DNA of 64,000 bases from Chondrilla cf. caribensis (lineage: Eukaryota > Porifera > Demospongiae > Chondrillida > Chondrillidae): the NCBI GenBank assembly GCA_964020155.1, contig OZ026553.1, positions 4,391,509 through 4,455,508 on the forward strand, read 5' to 3'. Position numbers and translations under genes: made by a program. The notes beneath the pieces are model-generated. The model saw nothing but the letters and a program-made list of their open reading frames with translations. It searched no databases and had not been told where the DNA came from. This document shows, in pieces, positions 53,507-64,000 of the stretch; positions within the stretch are counted from its first letter, which is position 1; each line of letters begins with the position of its first letter.

Positions 53507-53700
53507 GAAAAATGTAGATAATTATATACTGAAATCTGGTAATTACGTATGTAATAATGAAGATTATGACAGATTTGTGCATCCTGCAGGTAAACAAAAC
53601 TAATGGCAATGACAGTTTTATATTATGATGAACTTCAGCTGCTGCTGTATACTCTGATGACTTTGGTAGCTACTACTCATGAATCTGATTATGATTATAA
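52860..53700. other. AT-rich intergenic with (ATT)n
   Basis: No exon seen. Contains (AT)n at 53388-53404 and (ATT)n at 53475-53507. Confidence 0.6.
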
Positions 53701-53706
53701 TTTAAT

Positions 53707-54215
53707 TCATGGCCTGCTCCTCCTGTGGTAGTCCTGTCCAGCAGCTGTAAGACATTTCATGACCAGTTGAGGGTATGAGGTGTTGTCCTTGTAAGTTCCG
53801 CTCTCATGTCCCTTGAATTTGTCCTTCCAAGCAGCCTGCGGCAATGAGAATGTGATAATATACTTGCAACACACATTAACATAATATGTATACCGTATAG
53901 CGGAAAAGTTTCGCGGGACAAAACGTTTGCGAATTGCTTAATTTCGCGAGAAAATTTTTGCATTTTCAACGCCCATCGCGTTAATTGATTGTCAGACGAA
54001 TACGTCATTGAATGTTCACGAATAAAACTTTCGCGAATGCCAGTTTCTTCGCGAAATTCGCGAAACTTCCCTGCTATACAGTATATACATATACAACCAC
54101 ATACTTAGATGTGTACCACACACATACATGCACGCACGCACGCACGCACACACACACGTACACATGCATACACACGCACACGCACACACACACACACACT
54201 CACACACCACACACA

Positions 54216-54290
<75 letters not shown>

Positions 54291-54699
54291 TTTCATTATG
54301 GATAAAAGCCTCAAACAGCAAACTGCTTTGGCATAGAAGAACAGTTCGTAGTTGAAAACAAACGAACAATATTGGTTATAAACAGTTAGTATATCACCCT
54401 CTGTTGAAACATCATCATCTACACAATGTCATGGTGGATAATATTATTGACATTATACACAATTATATATACCTGCATATTAATATAAATTCTGTATTCT
54501 GTACATTTGTAATTATAGTGATACATAGTAGAGTACAGTATTAGCTCATATGTACTTTTATAAGAATTGAAAAGACAGTTTTTCATTGAGCATAGACAGA
54601 TGACAAAGCACGCATACATACGTGTATGTAAGTATGTACATGTGCATGTGTGGGTGGGTGTTAGTGTATGTGTGTGCATGTGCATGACTCTGTCTCCTG

Positions 54700-54783
<84 letters not shown>

Positions 54784-54898
54784 TGTTGTACATGTGTGTT
54801 TACATTTGTGTGTTTGTGTGTGTCTGTGTGTGGTATATGTACATAATATATATGCATATGTGTGTTGGTGGGTGGGTGTATGTGTGTATTGTACATGT

Positions 54899-54964
<66 letters not shown>

Positions 54965-55556
54965 GTGTGTGCGTGTGTGTGTGTGTGTGTACATGTGTAT
55001 GTATGTTTGTGTGCATATACGTACTATGGATAGGTGTCTCTGTACAGGCACTTACATGTACAAAGCACTGCACACTCACCTACAAGGAGTTTGTGGTTCA
55101 TAATAGGTATGTACTGGTCGCCATAATCAAGGGGTCTCAGGAACATCATACAAAAGTACCCAACATCCACCATTGGGTCTCCGTTTTTACCACATTTCCA
55201 GTCAACAATTGCTTTCACGTTGTACTGAGAGCAAATAATTTAATTATTATATAAACACAAGGACACATGTACTTACATATACATACATATATGCACATAT
55301 GTACACGTACATGAACATAGCGCAGGATGCACCCCCCCACACACACACAAACGCGCGTGCATAAAAACATACACACACCAAGCATACACATAGAAGATAA
55401 GTGCATACTATCGAACACAGTTACACATGTACACACATACTGTACCTGATCATCAAATATGATGTTTGAAATGTCCATGTCGCCATGGATAATTTCTGTG
55501 AACAAACGATGATGAAATGAGTATGGAACACACACACGTACACACACACACACACA

Positions 55557-55626
<70 letters not shown>

Positions 55627-57559
55627 CATGCACATTCACACACTGTATCCAGGCAACCTACTGGCCCCTCCATTGTATGGCTTTACTGCACGTGACATTG
55701 TGCCAAAGAACTGGTCAATATCACTTTGCTGTTGGTTTCCTTGGTTACCATAGCTAGAACCACTCCCAGCCGCTGCATTATAGTTTCTTTGCCAGCAGGT
55801 GACCTGTGAAGGAATTCATCACACATCGAAGTATGTAAATAGTTCATAGTAGTATCATCTAAAAATTGCAGTTTGTGACATCAACTGTACTGTACGTACT
55901 CATTCAATATAGTGTTCACAACCAGGTCATTGAAATACGACATATTGAATCATAGCAGTACATTGGTGTTTACATGGAAATGGCCAAAGTGTGACTGTAC
56001 ATACATAGGTGTATGTGTGCATACTCACCTGTATACATTAGTGGAGTGTGTGTGTGTGTGCGTGCGTGTGTGTGTGTGTGCGTGCGTGCGTGTGTGTGTG
56101 TGCGTGTGTGTGTGTGTGTGTGCGTGCGTGCATGCGTGTGTGTGTTAGAGTCTACGACTGACATAATTGTGTAATTGGAAACACAACCACAGTCCCACCA
56201 ACCTGAGACTGCCAGAAGCTGTCACTACTAGTGTGCTTCATGTATTGCTTATCATACCCTGTCACCCAGTGGTAACGATGTACATTGGCTAGTTCCCTCA
56301 TCACAGAAGAGAATGCTGTTTGTCTGTAAACACTTGGTACACTGGAGGCATTCTCAAAGCTCTTCCCCTGTGTCAACACACAACAAACAGCAGTAATACC
56401 AGCTCAATTGTGCACTAGCACTAGACATAACAATGTACAATTACAGTACAACAAAACACTGTACCTCAACAAAGTCCATTATGATGAATTTAGTGCCGAC
56501 AATCTTCCTCTCCTCCTCACTGCTGCGGTGGAGTGGTTTTGGAACAGGAATATTTGTATGCGTGTCAAACTTAGTCAATATGTGGTGCTCCTCATAAACC
56601 TACGTATGTACATTAATACATAGTGATAACCTACATATGTGTACCCAGTACATAAAATCAGCTATACAATACCTATACACATTTTACAAGTACTTTCGTA
56701 ACAATTATCGTTACTGTTAATAAAAATGAATTATTGCATGTACAATAGATGGAGTACCTAGTTCTGAAATACTGTGATAGGAAATATAACACTTCAGACA
56801 CTGCAGATAGTCAGAATACACTGAGAGTAAATTAATACATGTATGATTGTGTATAGGGTCCTTTAATTGATGTCACATTTATTGTGCTGAGTAACAGTCA
56901 ATCAGTCATTACATCAAAATGTAGTGTGTAAATGATCTGATATTGATAGTTACATGCTACTTTTTGATTCACTCATGCAACATGTCACAATATACTCACA
57001 TTGTACCACGAATCGTCTTGTTTATCCTCTGGACTGAACTTGACCACCCAGGAGACCTGGTAGGTGGAGTACCATCCGTACATGGTTGACTCAGTCAACT
57101 TGTAAGTAAGACAGGGCTTCTTTCGTCTGGCAAATTCATTAAAAACACACCAGTTTAATAGCAGCACACATAAACATAATTAAAGTCCAATTTGCTCGAT
57201 AAATAATATTGTATTTTGGACGGCACACCAAATCTGTATTTCTACCCAAGGTACTACTGACAGACATAGTCAATGCATATACTAGGGTCTAGGTGTAGTG
57301 TAAGCACATGTGCTAACCAGGAGCCAACCATGCAGTTAACCAAGGTACGTATATGGAGTGAGTTGTAGCTAGGCTGTATTTACTGTTACACAGTAAAACT
57401 AAAATAACAAAATAACTAAGAAACTCACCTACTGAGTGGATTTGATGTGAGAGAATCTGTTGAAATCCTCAATTTTGATCTTAATGTTCTCAGTTGTCCA
57501 TAAGGATTTTCTAGCTCTCTTACCAATATATCAATTGGTTCTTCTCTGTACTGGTACAT
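53707..57559 (-). CDS. APH-fold (aminoglycoside phosphotransferase-like) kinase, 9 exons, 383 aa
   Basis: Exons (minus): 57429-57559, 57000-57126, 56465-56599, 56203-56367, 55662-55803, 55446-55495, 55080-55224, 54291-54418, 53707-53835. All join in frame to 1152 nt including TGA. Family features are in order: ATP-lysine strand VVKF (about 71-74), Glu-bearing helix YEEHHIL (88-94), hinge TKFIIMDFVE (122-131), catalytic loop KIIHGDMDISNIIFD (234-248; Asp239, Asn244), metal-binding IVDW (256-259) and GDPMVDVGYF. These match the APH family (PF01636), nearest in style to the kinase part of ACAD10/11. The substrate is unknown; it is a cytosolic small-molecule kinase by inference. Odd: a Gln/Ser/Gly-rich insert (GSGSSYGNQGNQQQSD) in exon 5. 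The exon 8 donor runs directly into (GT)n. A broken copy of the last exons lies upstream. Confidence 0.85.
53890..54085. mobile_element. MITE, CCGTATAGCGGA / TTTCGCG family, in kinase last intron
   Basis: The left end is TACCGTATAGCGGAAAAGTT TCGCG; the right end is CGCGAAACTTCCCTGCTATA CAGTATA, its inverted copy. CpG-rich (many TTTCGCGAA) in an AT-rich intron. Confidence 0.75.
54174..54290. repeat. (CA)n microsatellite abutting the kinase exon 8 donor
   Basis: On the minus strand the donor GTGAGT is followed immediately by more than 80 bp of GT. Confidence 0.95.
54697..54992. repeat. (GT)n microsatellites, two tracts
   Basis: Tracts at 54697-54783 and 54905-54992, with degenerate GT text between, in kinase intron 7. 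Confidence 0.95.
55528..55625. repeat. (CA)n microsatellite
   Basis: Fills most of the short intron between kinase exons 5 and 6. Confidence 0.96.
56044..56146. repeat. (GT)n microsatellite with GC interruptions
   Basis: GTGCGTGC variants; in kinase intron 4. Confidence 0.94.
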
Positions 57560-57639
57560 GGCTAATCCTCACAATTATCACAAACTGGACTAAAATATCA
57601 AGTTCTAGCTGTGTTGAAAAACAATTTCCAGTTTACATC

Positions 57640-58100
57640 CACAGGTGACAGGCCTAGGGTGTCCAAAGTCTACAGTACATTTGAGAAGACTAAAAACGAC
57701 AATAGATAATAATATGCACCTGGTCCTTAGTATTATGTATGTAATTTTACTACATGCTGTTAAGTCATAACATTTGTTACTATTTATAGTTTCATTTGCA
57801 ATATAAGGGACTTTCTCAGGGGAAACACCCATGCATGCCCAAACATGCCTGGATGTGCCCTGTGGATTGTTAAATGCACAGTGTATAACACAATGTCAGA
57901 ACAGTACACACGGATGACAGAATGTTACAGACTGTGACCAGCCAAGGAATCCAATATAATATAATGCACACTTATCATGTCGTTAATAGTATTTTTTTAA
58001 TAATAGTACCATCGTGGTTGATGTGGTGATATTCATAATCATATTCATATTATGTGTCTGATCTAGACATGATTTGACAACATACGTTAAGTGACTACAG
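57640..58100. other. intergenic, 5' flank of the kinase gene
   Basis: No exon, array or clear element. No TATA box recognised upstream of the kinase ATG. Confidence 0.5.
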
Positions 58101-58101
58101 G

Positions 58102-58569
58102 TTACTTGTAATTTTCAAGGAACTTCTCTCCAGCAGCAACTAGAAAGTCAAGAGATTGAGATGCCAGATTCCCACACTTGCTGTCATGTATTGACGACAC
58201 TCATGACCCTGGAAGTTGACCTTCTCAGCAGCCTGAAAGTGATTGAGAGCATATTATAAATACATGACCCTATACTTGAGAAATACTTGTAACTTTGTAC
58301 ATATGTTACCATAAACTAAGAATTTATTGATTTGTTCGTAAAGTCCTATGTACGTACCTTGAATTGCATCGACTTTGGAACAAAAACAGTTGCACGTGCT
58401 ATCATACGTACCTTCAAAACTGATATAATTCTCACACAACAAACAGCTCCAGCATAGCTGAATCTGATGTTACGGAAGCAGTAGGACAACGTGTAGCTGA
58501 GATCCCTTCGGCATTACTTGCAGTGTTCCAGCGTATTACGCTCAGTTGGCAAACCTCTCTGATCTGTTC
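58102..58569 (-). pseudogene. broken copy of the APH-like kinase 3' exons
   Basis: 58412-58569 corresponds to kinase exon 8. It has a good acceptor and donor and ends FRNIRFSYAGAVCCVRIISV, against NYELFFYAKAVCCLRLLSIM in the intact gene, but carries an in-frame TAA upstream of this block. 58102-58232 corresponds to exon 9: AAEKVNFQGHE then, after a one-base frame change, SQSLDFLVAAGEKFLENYK. Both keep intron position and order. Probably the remnant of a tandem kinase duplicate whose 5' part was lost at or before the 59.1 kb breakpoint. Confidence 0.7.
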
Positions 58570-58879
58570 CTATGAACCAAAGAAAATATTATCCATTACA
58601 CCTACACCTCTATTTTTATTACTACACTATAAATACCGGTGCAATCATGAAATGGTGGTCTGCTGCCAGTAACACCATAGACGCTCAATACTTTGCAAGT
58701 CAGAATATTTCATGAAAAATACTATAATCCTCCATTGAAAATGTGCATGTGACTACTTAGGTAATTATGGTCTAGGGCTTCTCAAGATCTAGAGGTCCCA
58801 CACAGCATGAGTCTTGACGGGTAATTAGTCTGGAATTGATCATAATATAGTGAAAGATGGTGCTTGGCAAGTGAGAACA

Positions 58880-59115
58880 TAAAGGTTGAGAGGTTAGGGT
58901 CTATGGTTGAGGGCGATTTCAACTCGGCAAAGTGTGGCTTCATGGTGGCTTACAACCAGGAAGTTGTTCCCCCAATCGCGAGCGACTTTCTGAATGACGT
59001 ATAATGTATATACTGTTGTCCTAGCTCCCTTCTCTTTGGCAAAGACTATAGTCCATTCACAGGATTGGTATCTAGGGTCTTTTTGGTGCCACACGATCAC
59101 ATTCCGTGGCGAGGA
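58880..59115. other. unassigned non-repetitive segment, open on both strands
   Basis: The plus strand reads NSAKCGFMVAYNQEVVPPI then ASDFLNDV and a stop. The minus strand is open for over 70 codons. No family or splice pattern is clear. It ends where similarity to the 37.4 kb NUP50 region begins (about 59118). Confidence 0.25.
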
Positions 59116-59164
59116 CAATATTTTACAAGTTTCCGTTCGTTACATAAGCTAAAAACATCCTCAC

Positions 59165-59242
59165 CTCTTCCAAATCTTCTTCATCAAGGTACTGCTGGGC
59201 GTTATCTTGAGTCAACTGAGTATCGGCTATTCTTTTTGGCAT
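59165..59242 (-). pseudogene. orphan NUP50 exon 1 (duplicate)
   Basis: Codes the same 26 residues as NUP50 exon 1 except one Ser-to-Leu change (EEDLEE), with an intact ATG and donor gtgagg. No other NUP50 exon follows on the minus strand; kinase debris lies there instead. It may still be transcribed from the shared promoter. Confidence 0.8.
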
Positions 59243-59384
59243 TTTCTTCTTTCTGTAAAAAAATCCCACCATTTACAGGTCACGTGGAAATCAGGTGAAA
59301 TTAAATGGCGCGTGTGTCCTTTTATTAAATTTTTAGTTCTCCTCAATCACTTTTAAATTGGCACTTCAAGTCAGAGAAACTCAT
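59243..59384. promoter_or_regulatory. divergent promoter (copy 2)
   Basis: 142 bp between the orphan NUP50 ATG and the CARD ATG. TCCCACCATTTACAGGTCAC, GTGGAAATCAGGTGAA and AAATGGCGCGTG are shared with copy 1. The CARD-proximal half differs. Confidence 0.7.
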
Positions 59385-59722
59385 ATGGATGGAGAAGAGA
59401 AAAAAGTCTTCAGAAAATCATACTCGAAACTTAGGAAGTCGTTAGAGCCTGGGTCTGTCGCTGCTGAGTTGTACAGTATGCAAATTCTAACAGATGAACA
59501 GTATCATAAGCTACCCTCCCTATCAACCGATGGAGAAAAGAATGACCACATCCTAAGATGTGTACAGACGTGTGGAAAACCAGGCATATTCGATATATTT
59601 GTGCAGTGTATCAAGGATGCAGACCCGGCCATGGAATACCTGGCTGAAGAGCTCATAGCAGGTGAGTTTATTCTATTTTCTCCTCCCATTCCCCCTTTCT
59701 CGTACTTCATATGAAAAAAATG

Positions 59723-59808
<86 letters not shown>

Positions 59809-60620
59809 TACTTGCACTTTACTGTTACTCCATTCAAATTTAAATTATTGGATGTTTTTTGTAAATCTTTTCCGTTGAAGACCCAGTGCATCCACCTTCA
59901 ACCTTGCATTCAACGTGAACGTTGTTATAATGTTAGTTACATTGTAGGACGAATTGTGGATTTTGTAACATTCAAAACTAACGCTGCTTTGTAAAGTGGC
60001 ATACAGTAGAAACCCGTTGATACGAACTATAAGTGACCCTACTAAATCAGCTCTTGCAATCGGATGTTCTTCTTATCAGGATTAGCTTACTACATGTACA
60101 CTACTACAGCAAACCAAATGATGCTCGAGAATTGGTGTGCGTTAGGCAGCAATTTGTCTTAACTAGTTTAACCTTTCAATGCTTACGAATTTTCATGAAT
60201 GAGTGAGTCTTATCATCCACCTGTTGAAGGACTGGCAAGTGCTACCCACCCAAACCCTGAGAGTACTCATGAGGAAGAAATCACACACCTACCAACTCAC
60301 CCACTGGTTGAATGTAGTGAAGAAACAGATGAGTTGGTAGCAAATTTCCCAGGACTCAGTTTGTGTCCTACAGAACAGGATGTTCATCTCGATGAAGTGG
60401 TCTCTTCGCCATTGAGTGAGCATTCACCACAGAACAGTCAAACGTCTGCCCATCCAAAGAAATTTGAGGACATGAAGCTCAAAGGTAAGATTGTGAATGG
60501 TGGTTGCTATTCTTGCTGCATACATGCAATATACTAAAATGTATTGCTAAGTGAGTGTACTGATGTACTTATCACATTCGCCAACTCAGTATGTGTATAC
60601 ATAGTGTTCAGTGTGTGTGT

Positions 60621-60696
<76 letters not shown>

Positions 60697-61145
60697 ATGT
60701 GTGTGTGTGTACGTGTGTGTGTGCATGTGTGTGTGTGGATTTACAACTGAACTGTACTGTACGTGTCATTCAGTTTTTTGTTTTGTTGATAGCATAATGC
60801 CATCCATCTCTTGTTTCTTTGTAGAGAAGATTGTTACAACTTTGCTATCTGAGAAGCTAATTTCCGAAGCAACTGCCATGGAAGCTTATGGTACTCCTAT
60901 CACCGAGAATTGGATGAGAGACTTGTTCCTAACGGTCCTCAAATCAAGGGCTTCCTACCCGGGGGATAGGGAATTGTGGCTTGATGTGATTGGACGTGTG
61001 GGTGAAGTCTATGAACAGCACGCTCATGTTTCTGATTTTGTTACAATACTTAAGGGTGAGTGTACAGTGCTCAATGTGTATCGCTGGACACCAGTAGTAT
61101 GTACATACTTATGTATTGTGGCCACAGATAAATTTTGCATTTTTG

Positions 61146-61209
<64 letters not shown>

Positions 61210-63876
61210 TAGTGCTTTTTGGTTAACTACAACTAAAATATTTATAGGTACCTGGATTTACAACTGATTATAACTAGAATTAGTGTACTACCAAGTATGT
61301 AGGCTTCAAGCAACAACTAAAACTAAATGTGCTGGTATCTAACTGAAATTAAAAGTAGGTCCAGTAGCGCTCCATCAGACACAGTACTGACATTATTTGT
61401 ACTAGGACTCATGTAAGGTAACAACACTCGTGCAGTGTAACGGTCACAGGGATATTTATTGTCGTCTGTAAAATGACTAAAAGCTAAAATTTAATATACG
61501 TACAATAACTAAGATGGAAAATTGATTGATAGTTTGGTTATTTCCCAATAACTATAACTGAATCTATCGAATTCCAGTTATTTATTAATAACTACAAATA
61601 TGAGCAATTTCTTGTACTAAAATAGCACTTAAGTGTTTGCATCTGTGTGTGTATGCATATGTTTGCTTCATAATAGCCATGTTACACAATCCACATTCAT
61701 ATTCCCAACATACCAATGCATTCAATTGTACATACAGCTCTGCTTGTAGTGAAGTGAACATTTCCGTGTATGTCTCACCTCCAGTTACTGTTGCCTGTGA
61801 ACTGCCATTCCTGCTCAAGGTCAACGATTTCACTTTACAAAGACTCTGCTCTTTGGTACTATTATCCCTGAAAGGACCGGAACACACTGAGCAAATTCTC
61901 AAAGTAGCAGATTTCTTGGAGAAGTGCAAGGCATTGGACCATGCCAATAAACTGAGATGTATGTACGTGATATGTACATGTGTGTGTACATTCATCCATG
62001 TACACGAAATACCACTAATGTAAATTCTATTGTTGAAGGAGGTACAGTGAATTCTTGTCAATCTGCTGCAATTTGTTTCCGAATGACTATGGTGGATAAA
62101 TGAGTTTGGCAGATTAACTACATATTCATTAGTACTTATCTATTTATTGGTGTTGGGGAATTGTCGCAGATAAAAAGGTTTTGTGGATAAGGCAATGTTG
62201 TATTAATGATAATTCACCTTATACTCATGATCCACACTTGATGTACATACTTTCACATACGTACATGACATGACATGCACTTGACACCTGCCATACATGT
62301 GATTCACACATGATGTACATGTGATGTATGTGGTTGTTTGATCTTCTGTTGGTAATAATATCGTGCACATTTACAGTGGAATTACAGTATATTAACAGTT
62401 GAAATTGACAGAAATAGTGAATCAAATAATGATCTTATCATTTTTTTGAAATCTTGTTGAATAGTGCTGTGCGAGTTAAGGGATGCCGGTATCCTATCAG
62501 ATGATAGGGCATATTATCTCTCCTGTTACGACATTGATTATAACTTGGAGTCCAAATTCACAAGGAGTTTACTACGCCATATGAAGGTTGATGCAGGCAT
62601 GGAGGTTTTTGAGAAAGTCCTACACTTGTCATTGAAGCATGAAGCTCATGGATTGTCCAGAATATTTCAAGGTACATATTGGCTGTATTCATGTACTCAA
62701 GCATGCATGTATGTACGTATATACAGTACGTACCTATGTACATGAGCTAGAGCCTAAGTGAGGTGTACTCACTAACCAGAAGTATGTACTAACCCAGGTA
62801 CTTACTAAGCAAGTTGCACTGTACTTACTATCAGTACTGTTTGACATAGTGTACAAAAGCTAGGGACTAAATGAGGTGTATGTAATAACGGATGTTTAGA
62901 CCATCTAGGGTACTTACTAGACATGTTGCACTGTTTTCGTACTTACGTACGTGCAGTATTAACGCATATATTTTATGTATGCGTGCAGTACATCTGTAAG
63001 TAGTTTGGAACTGGATTGTATGGTCTCAGAGCTTCCTATACACCTGTGTATTCCAATGGAAGATTCAGTATTTTGTGATTTGTAATTTCACAATCTTCCT
63101 TTGTAGTTATTTGTTGCTTGCTTGAAGAGTTCGGACCTGTCAAGGAATTGAACAAATTTCTTCAATGTGTTCCTTATGTACCAAGTTTGACAGTTCTGTT
63201 AATATCAGTGTTCAAAGACGGAGAGAAGATTGTGCGTGTAGCAGAAATTTGTGTGGATGCGGGCTTGGAATTGCTTCAAGGGGACAAAGCACTCAAAGGT
63301 GTTGTGTATGTGTATGTTTAGGTGTGATGTATTATATGTATGTACATATATGTACATGTACAAATGTCGTCTTGTACATGTATGTACGTACATACGTACA
63401 TATGTGCATTTCAAGGTTGCATGTACAATATGTTCAGTACATGTGTAGATGTGATTTTGTATGCCTGTATCTCTGTACATGTGTAGATGTAATGTCGTAT
63501 GTACGTATCTCTGTACAGCCTACATATTCACTTCACATTGTACGTGTGTACATATGTATGTACAATGCAACAACTACGTACGTACATGTGATACATACTC
63601 GTGTGTACAGTATGTTTGTACTGTTTAACATCTGTAAAGTATGTACATACGTATGTACATATGTATGTACAGGTATCATTATGTTGAAGAAGAAGGGTTT
63701 GCTATCGAAGGAGGAGACAACTGTCATTCTGAGGGAGTTGTCTCCACACCCTGACAACACTATGCTCCTGTCTGCTTGTAGGGCATTGATGTCCAAGTCT
63801 CCTCAGGACATCCATATGTCAGTGCTTGTACTGACTGAGTATTTGGAGATGGACAGGGAGGTAATGTGTTTAGCTG
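59385..63876 (+). CDS. multi-module CARD/death-fold protein (3' end outside window)
   Basis: Exons: 59385-59661, 60825-61055, 61785-61958, 62465-62671, 63107-63298, 63673-63876. Every junction is phase 1 and in frame; donor gtgagt follows the last exon, so the gene continues. Exon 1 is CARD-like: KLRKSLEPGSVAAELYS, ILTDEQYHKL, then KPGIFDIFVQCIKDADPAM. The next exons code helical modules of 58-77 residues, some with the same logic (LLCELRDAGILSDDRAYYL; FTRSLLRHMKVDAGMEVFEK; MLKKKGLLSKEETTVILREL). No transmembrane, NACHT or protease motif is seen so far. CARDs assemble apoptosis and inflammation complexes by homotypic contact; here a scaffold or adaptor role is inferred. The ATG at 59385 matches the copy at 37646. 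Exon 1 might instead be replaced by the exon at 60199. Introns 1-3 carry GT arrays and intron 4 a MITE. Confidence 0.72.
59726..59808. repeat. (GT)n microsatellite in CARD gene intron 1
   Basis: Begins 65 bp after the exon 1 donor. Confidence 0.97.
60003..60190. mobile_element. diverged MITE-like element (CAGTAGAAACCCGTTGATACG)
   Basis: CATACAGTAGAAACCCGTTG then AAATCAGCTCTTGCAATCGG. Relatives: GGGACCCACAAAATCAGCTC at 23938 and 23958 and CAAGGGACCCACAGAATCAC at 5278. The right end is not clear; text like AACCAAATNAT at 60112 also follows the 23.9 kb copy (24248). Confidence 0.5.
60199..60484 (+). CDS. alternative first exon, acidic/Pro/Ser-rich
   Basis: Opens with ATG directly after an in-frame TGA (60196-60198) and runs 95 codons to donor AAAG|gtaaga in phase 1. 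It therefore joins exactly to the exon at 60825. The product is disordered (HPNPESTHEEEITHLPTHP; VVSSPLSEHSPQNSQTSAHP). No acceptor gives the phase 1 entry needed after the CARD exon, so it is best read as a separate first exon of the same gene. It could instead be the true start, with the CARD exon a separate gene. Confidence 0.6.
60609..60738. repeat. (GT)n microsatellite
   Basis: Ends about 85 bp before the 60825 exon. Confidence 0.96.
61149..61206. repeat. (GT)n microsatellite
   Basis: In the intron after the 61055 donor. Confidence 0.97.
62045..62218. mobile_element. MITE, GTTAATCCGCC family, in CARD gene intron
   Basis: TACAGTGAATTCTTGTCAAT at the left, ATTAATGATAATTCACC at the right. 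Diverged from the other copies (CTGCTGCAATTTG for the CCGCCAC region). Confidence 0.65.
62750..62905. repeat. CTTAGTAAGTACCTGGG element, inverted copy
   Basis: Reads CAGGTACTTACTAAGC on the plus strand, i.e. CCAGGTACTTACTAAGCAAG then TTGCACTGTACTTACTATCA. Same element as 11470-11815 in opposite orientation, inside a CARD gene intron. Confidence 0.75.
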
Positions 63877-64000
63877 GTGAGTGCTGCTAGCTATGTATGT
63901 TTTGGCACATTGTTTCACGTACATGCATACATGCACACTATAGTACTACATGTCTTCTCATCTTAGAATTAATTATGGTAATGTCATGCGTAATTCACGA

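Overview
The window is animal (metazoan) nuclear DNA. It has spliceosomal introns with GT..AG borders, TATA and E-box promoters, AATAAA signals, long (CA)n/(GT)n microsatellites, many minisatellites and several families of short inverted-repeat transposons (MITEs). The recognisable genes are USB1, NUP50, an APH-fold kinase, CARD/death-fold proteins and small secreted cysteine-rich peptides. This mixture, with compact introns in the gene-rich part, suggests a marine invertebrate, perhaps an early-branching one such as a sponge. The species cannot be fixed from the sequence. No rRNA, CRISPR or prokaryotic operon was seen.

Layout. 1-830: a possible two-exon 3' end of a minus-strand gene. 6.1-34.8 kb: a minus-strand USB1 gene (U6 snRNA 3' exonuclease). 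Three exons are placed, and the very long span between them is filled by about 15 minisatellites, (CA)n tracts and MITEs. 35.0-37.5 kb: NUP50 on the minus strand. It is head to head, 143 bp apart, with a decayed CARD-type gene at 37.65 kb. 38.99-39.50 kb (minus) and 49.59-50.00 kb (plus): two inverted paralogues of a secreted six-cysteine peptide gene. They have near-identical promoter, 5' leader and signal peptide but different mature parts. Between and beyond them (40.5-52.5 kb) lies a repeatedly duplicated, inverted block, with a tRNA-box-containing inverted-repeat element and a 793-bp hairpin element. 53.7-57.6 kb: a complete nine-exon APH-like kinase (383 aa, minus). 58.1-58.6 kb: a broken copy of the last two kinase exons. 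59.1-59.7 kb: a second copy of the NUP50/CARD divergent promoter. Here the NUP50 side is only exon 1 and the CARD side is intact. 59.4-63.9 kb: a plus-strand gene with successive phase-1 exons, each coding one helical death-fold-like module. It runs off the right edge.

How it fits together. The 35-38 kb and 58-64 kb regions are products of one segmental duplication with reciprocal loss: NUP50 survives at one copy, the CARD gene at the other. The 39-52 kb region carries a second, inverted duplication with a secreted peptide gene at each end. Many minisatellites in the left half share a CAGT(G/A)-GAACCTC-like core with MITE ends, so they may be tandemly amplified transposon termini. All exon calls come from reading frame, splice signal and protein-family recognition by eye; nothing was searched against a database.
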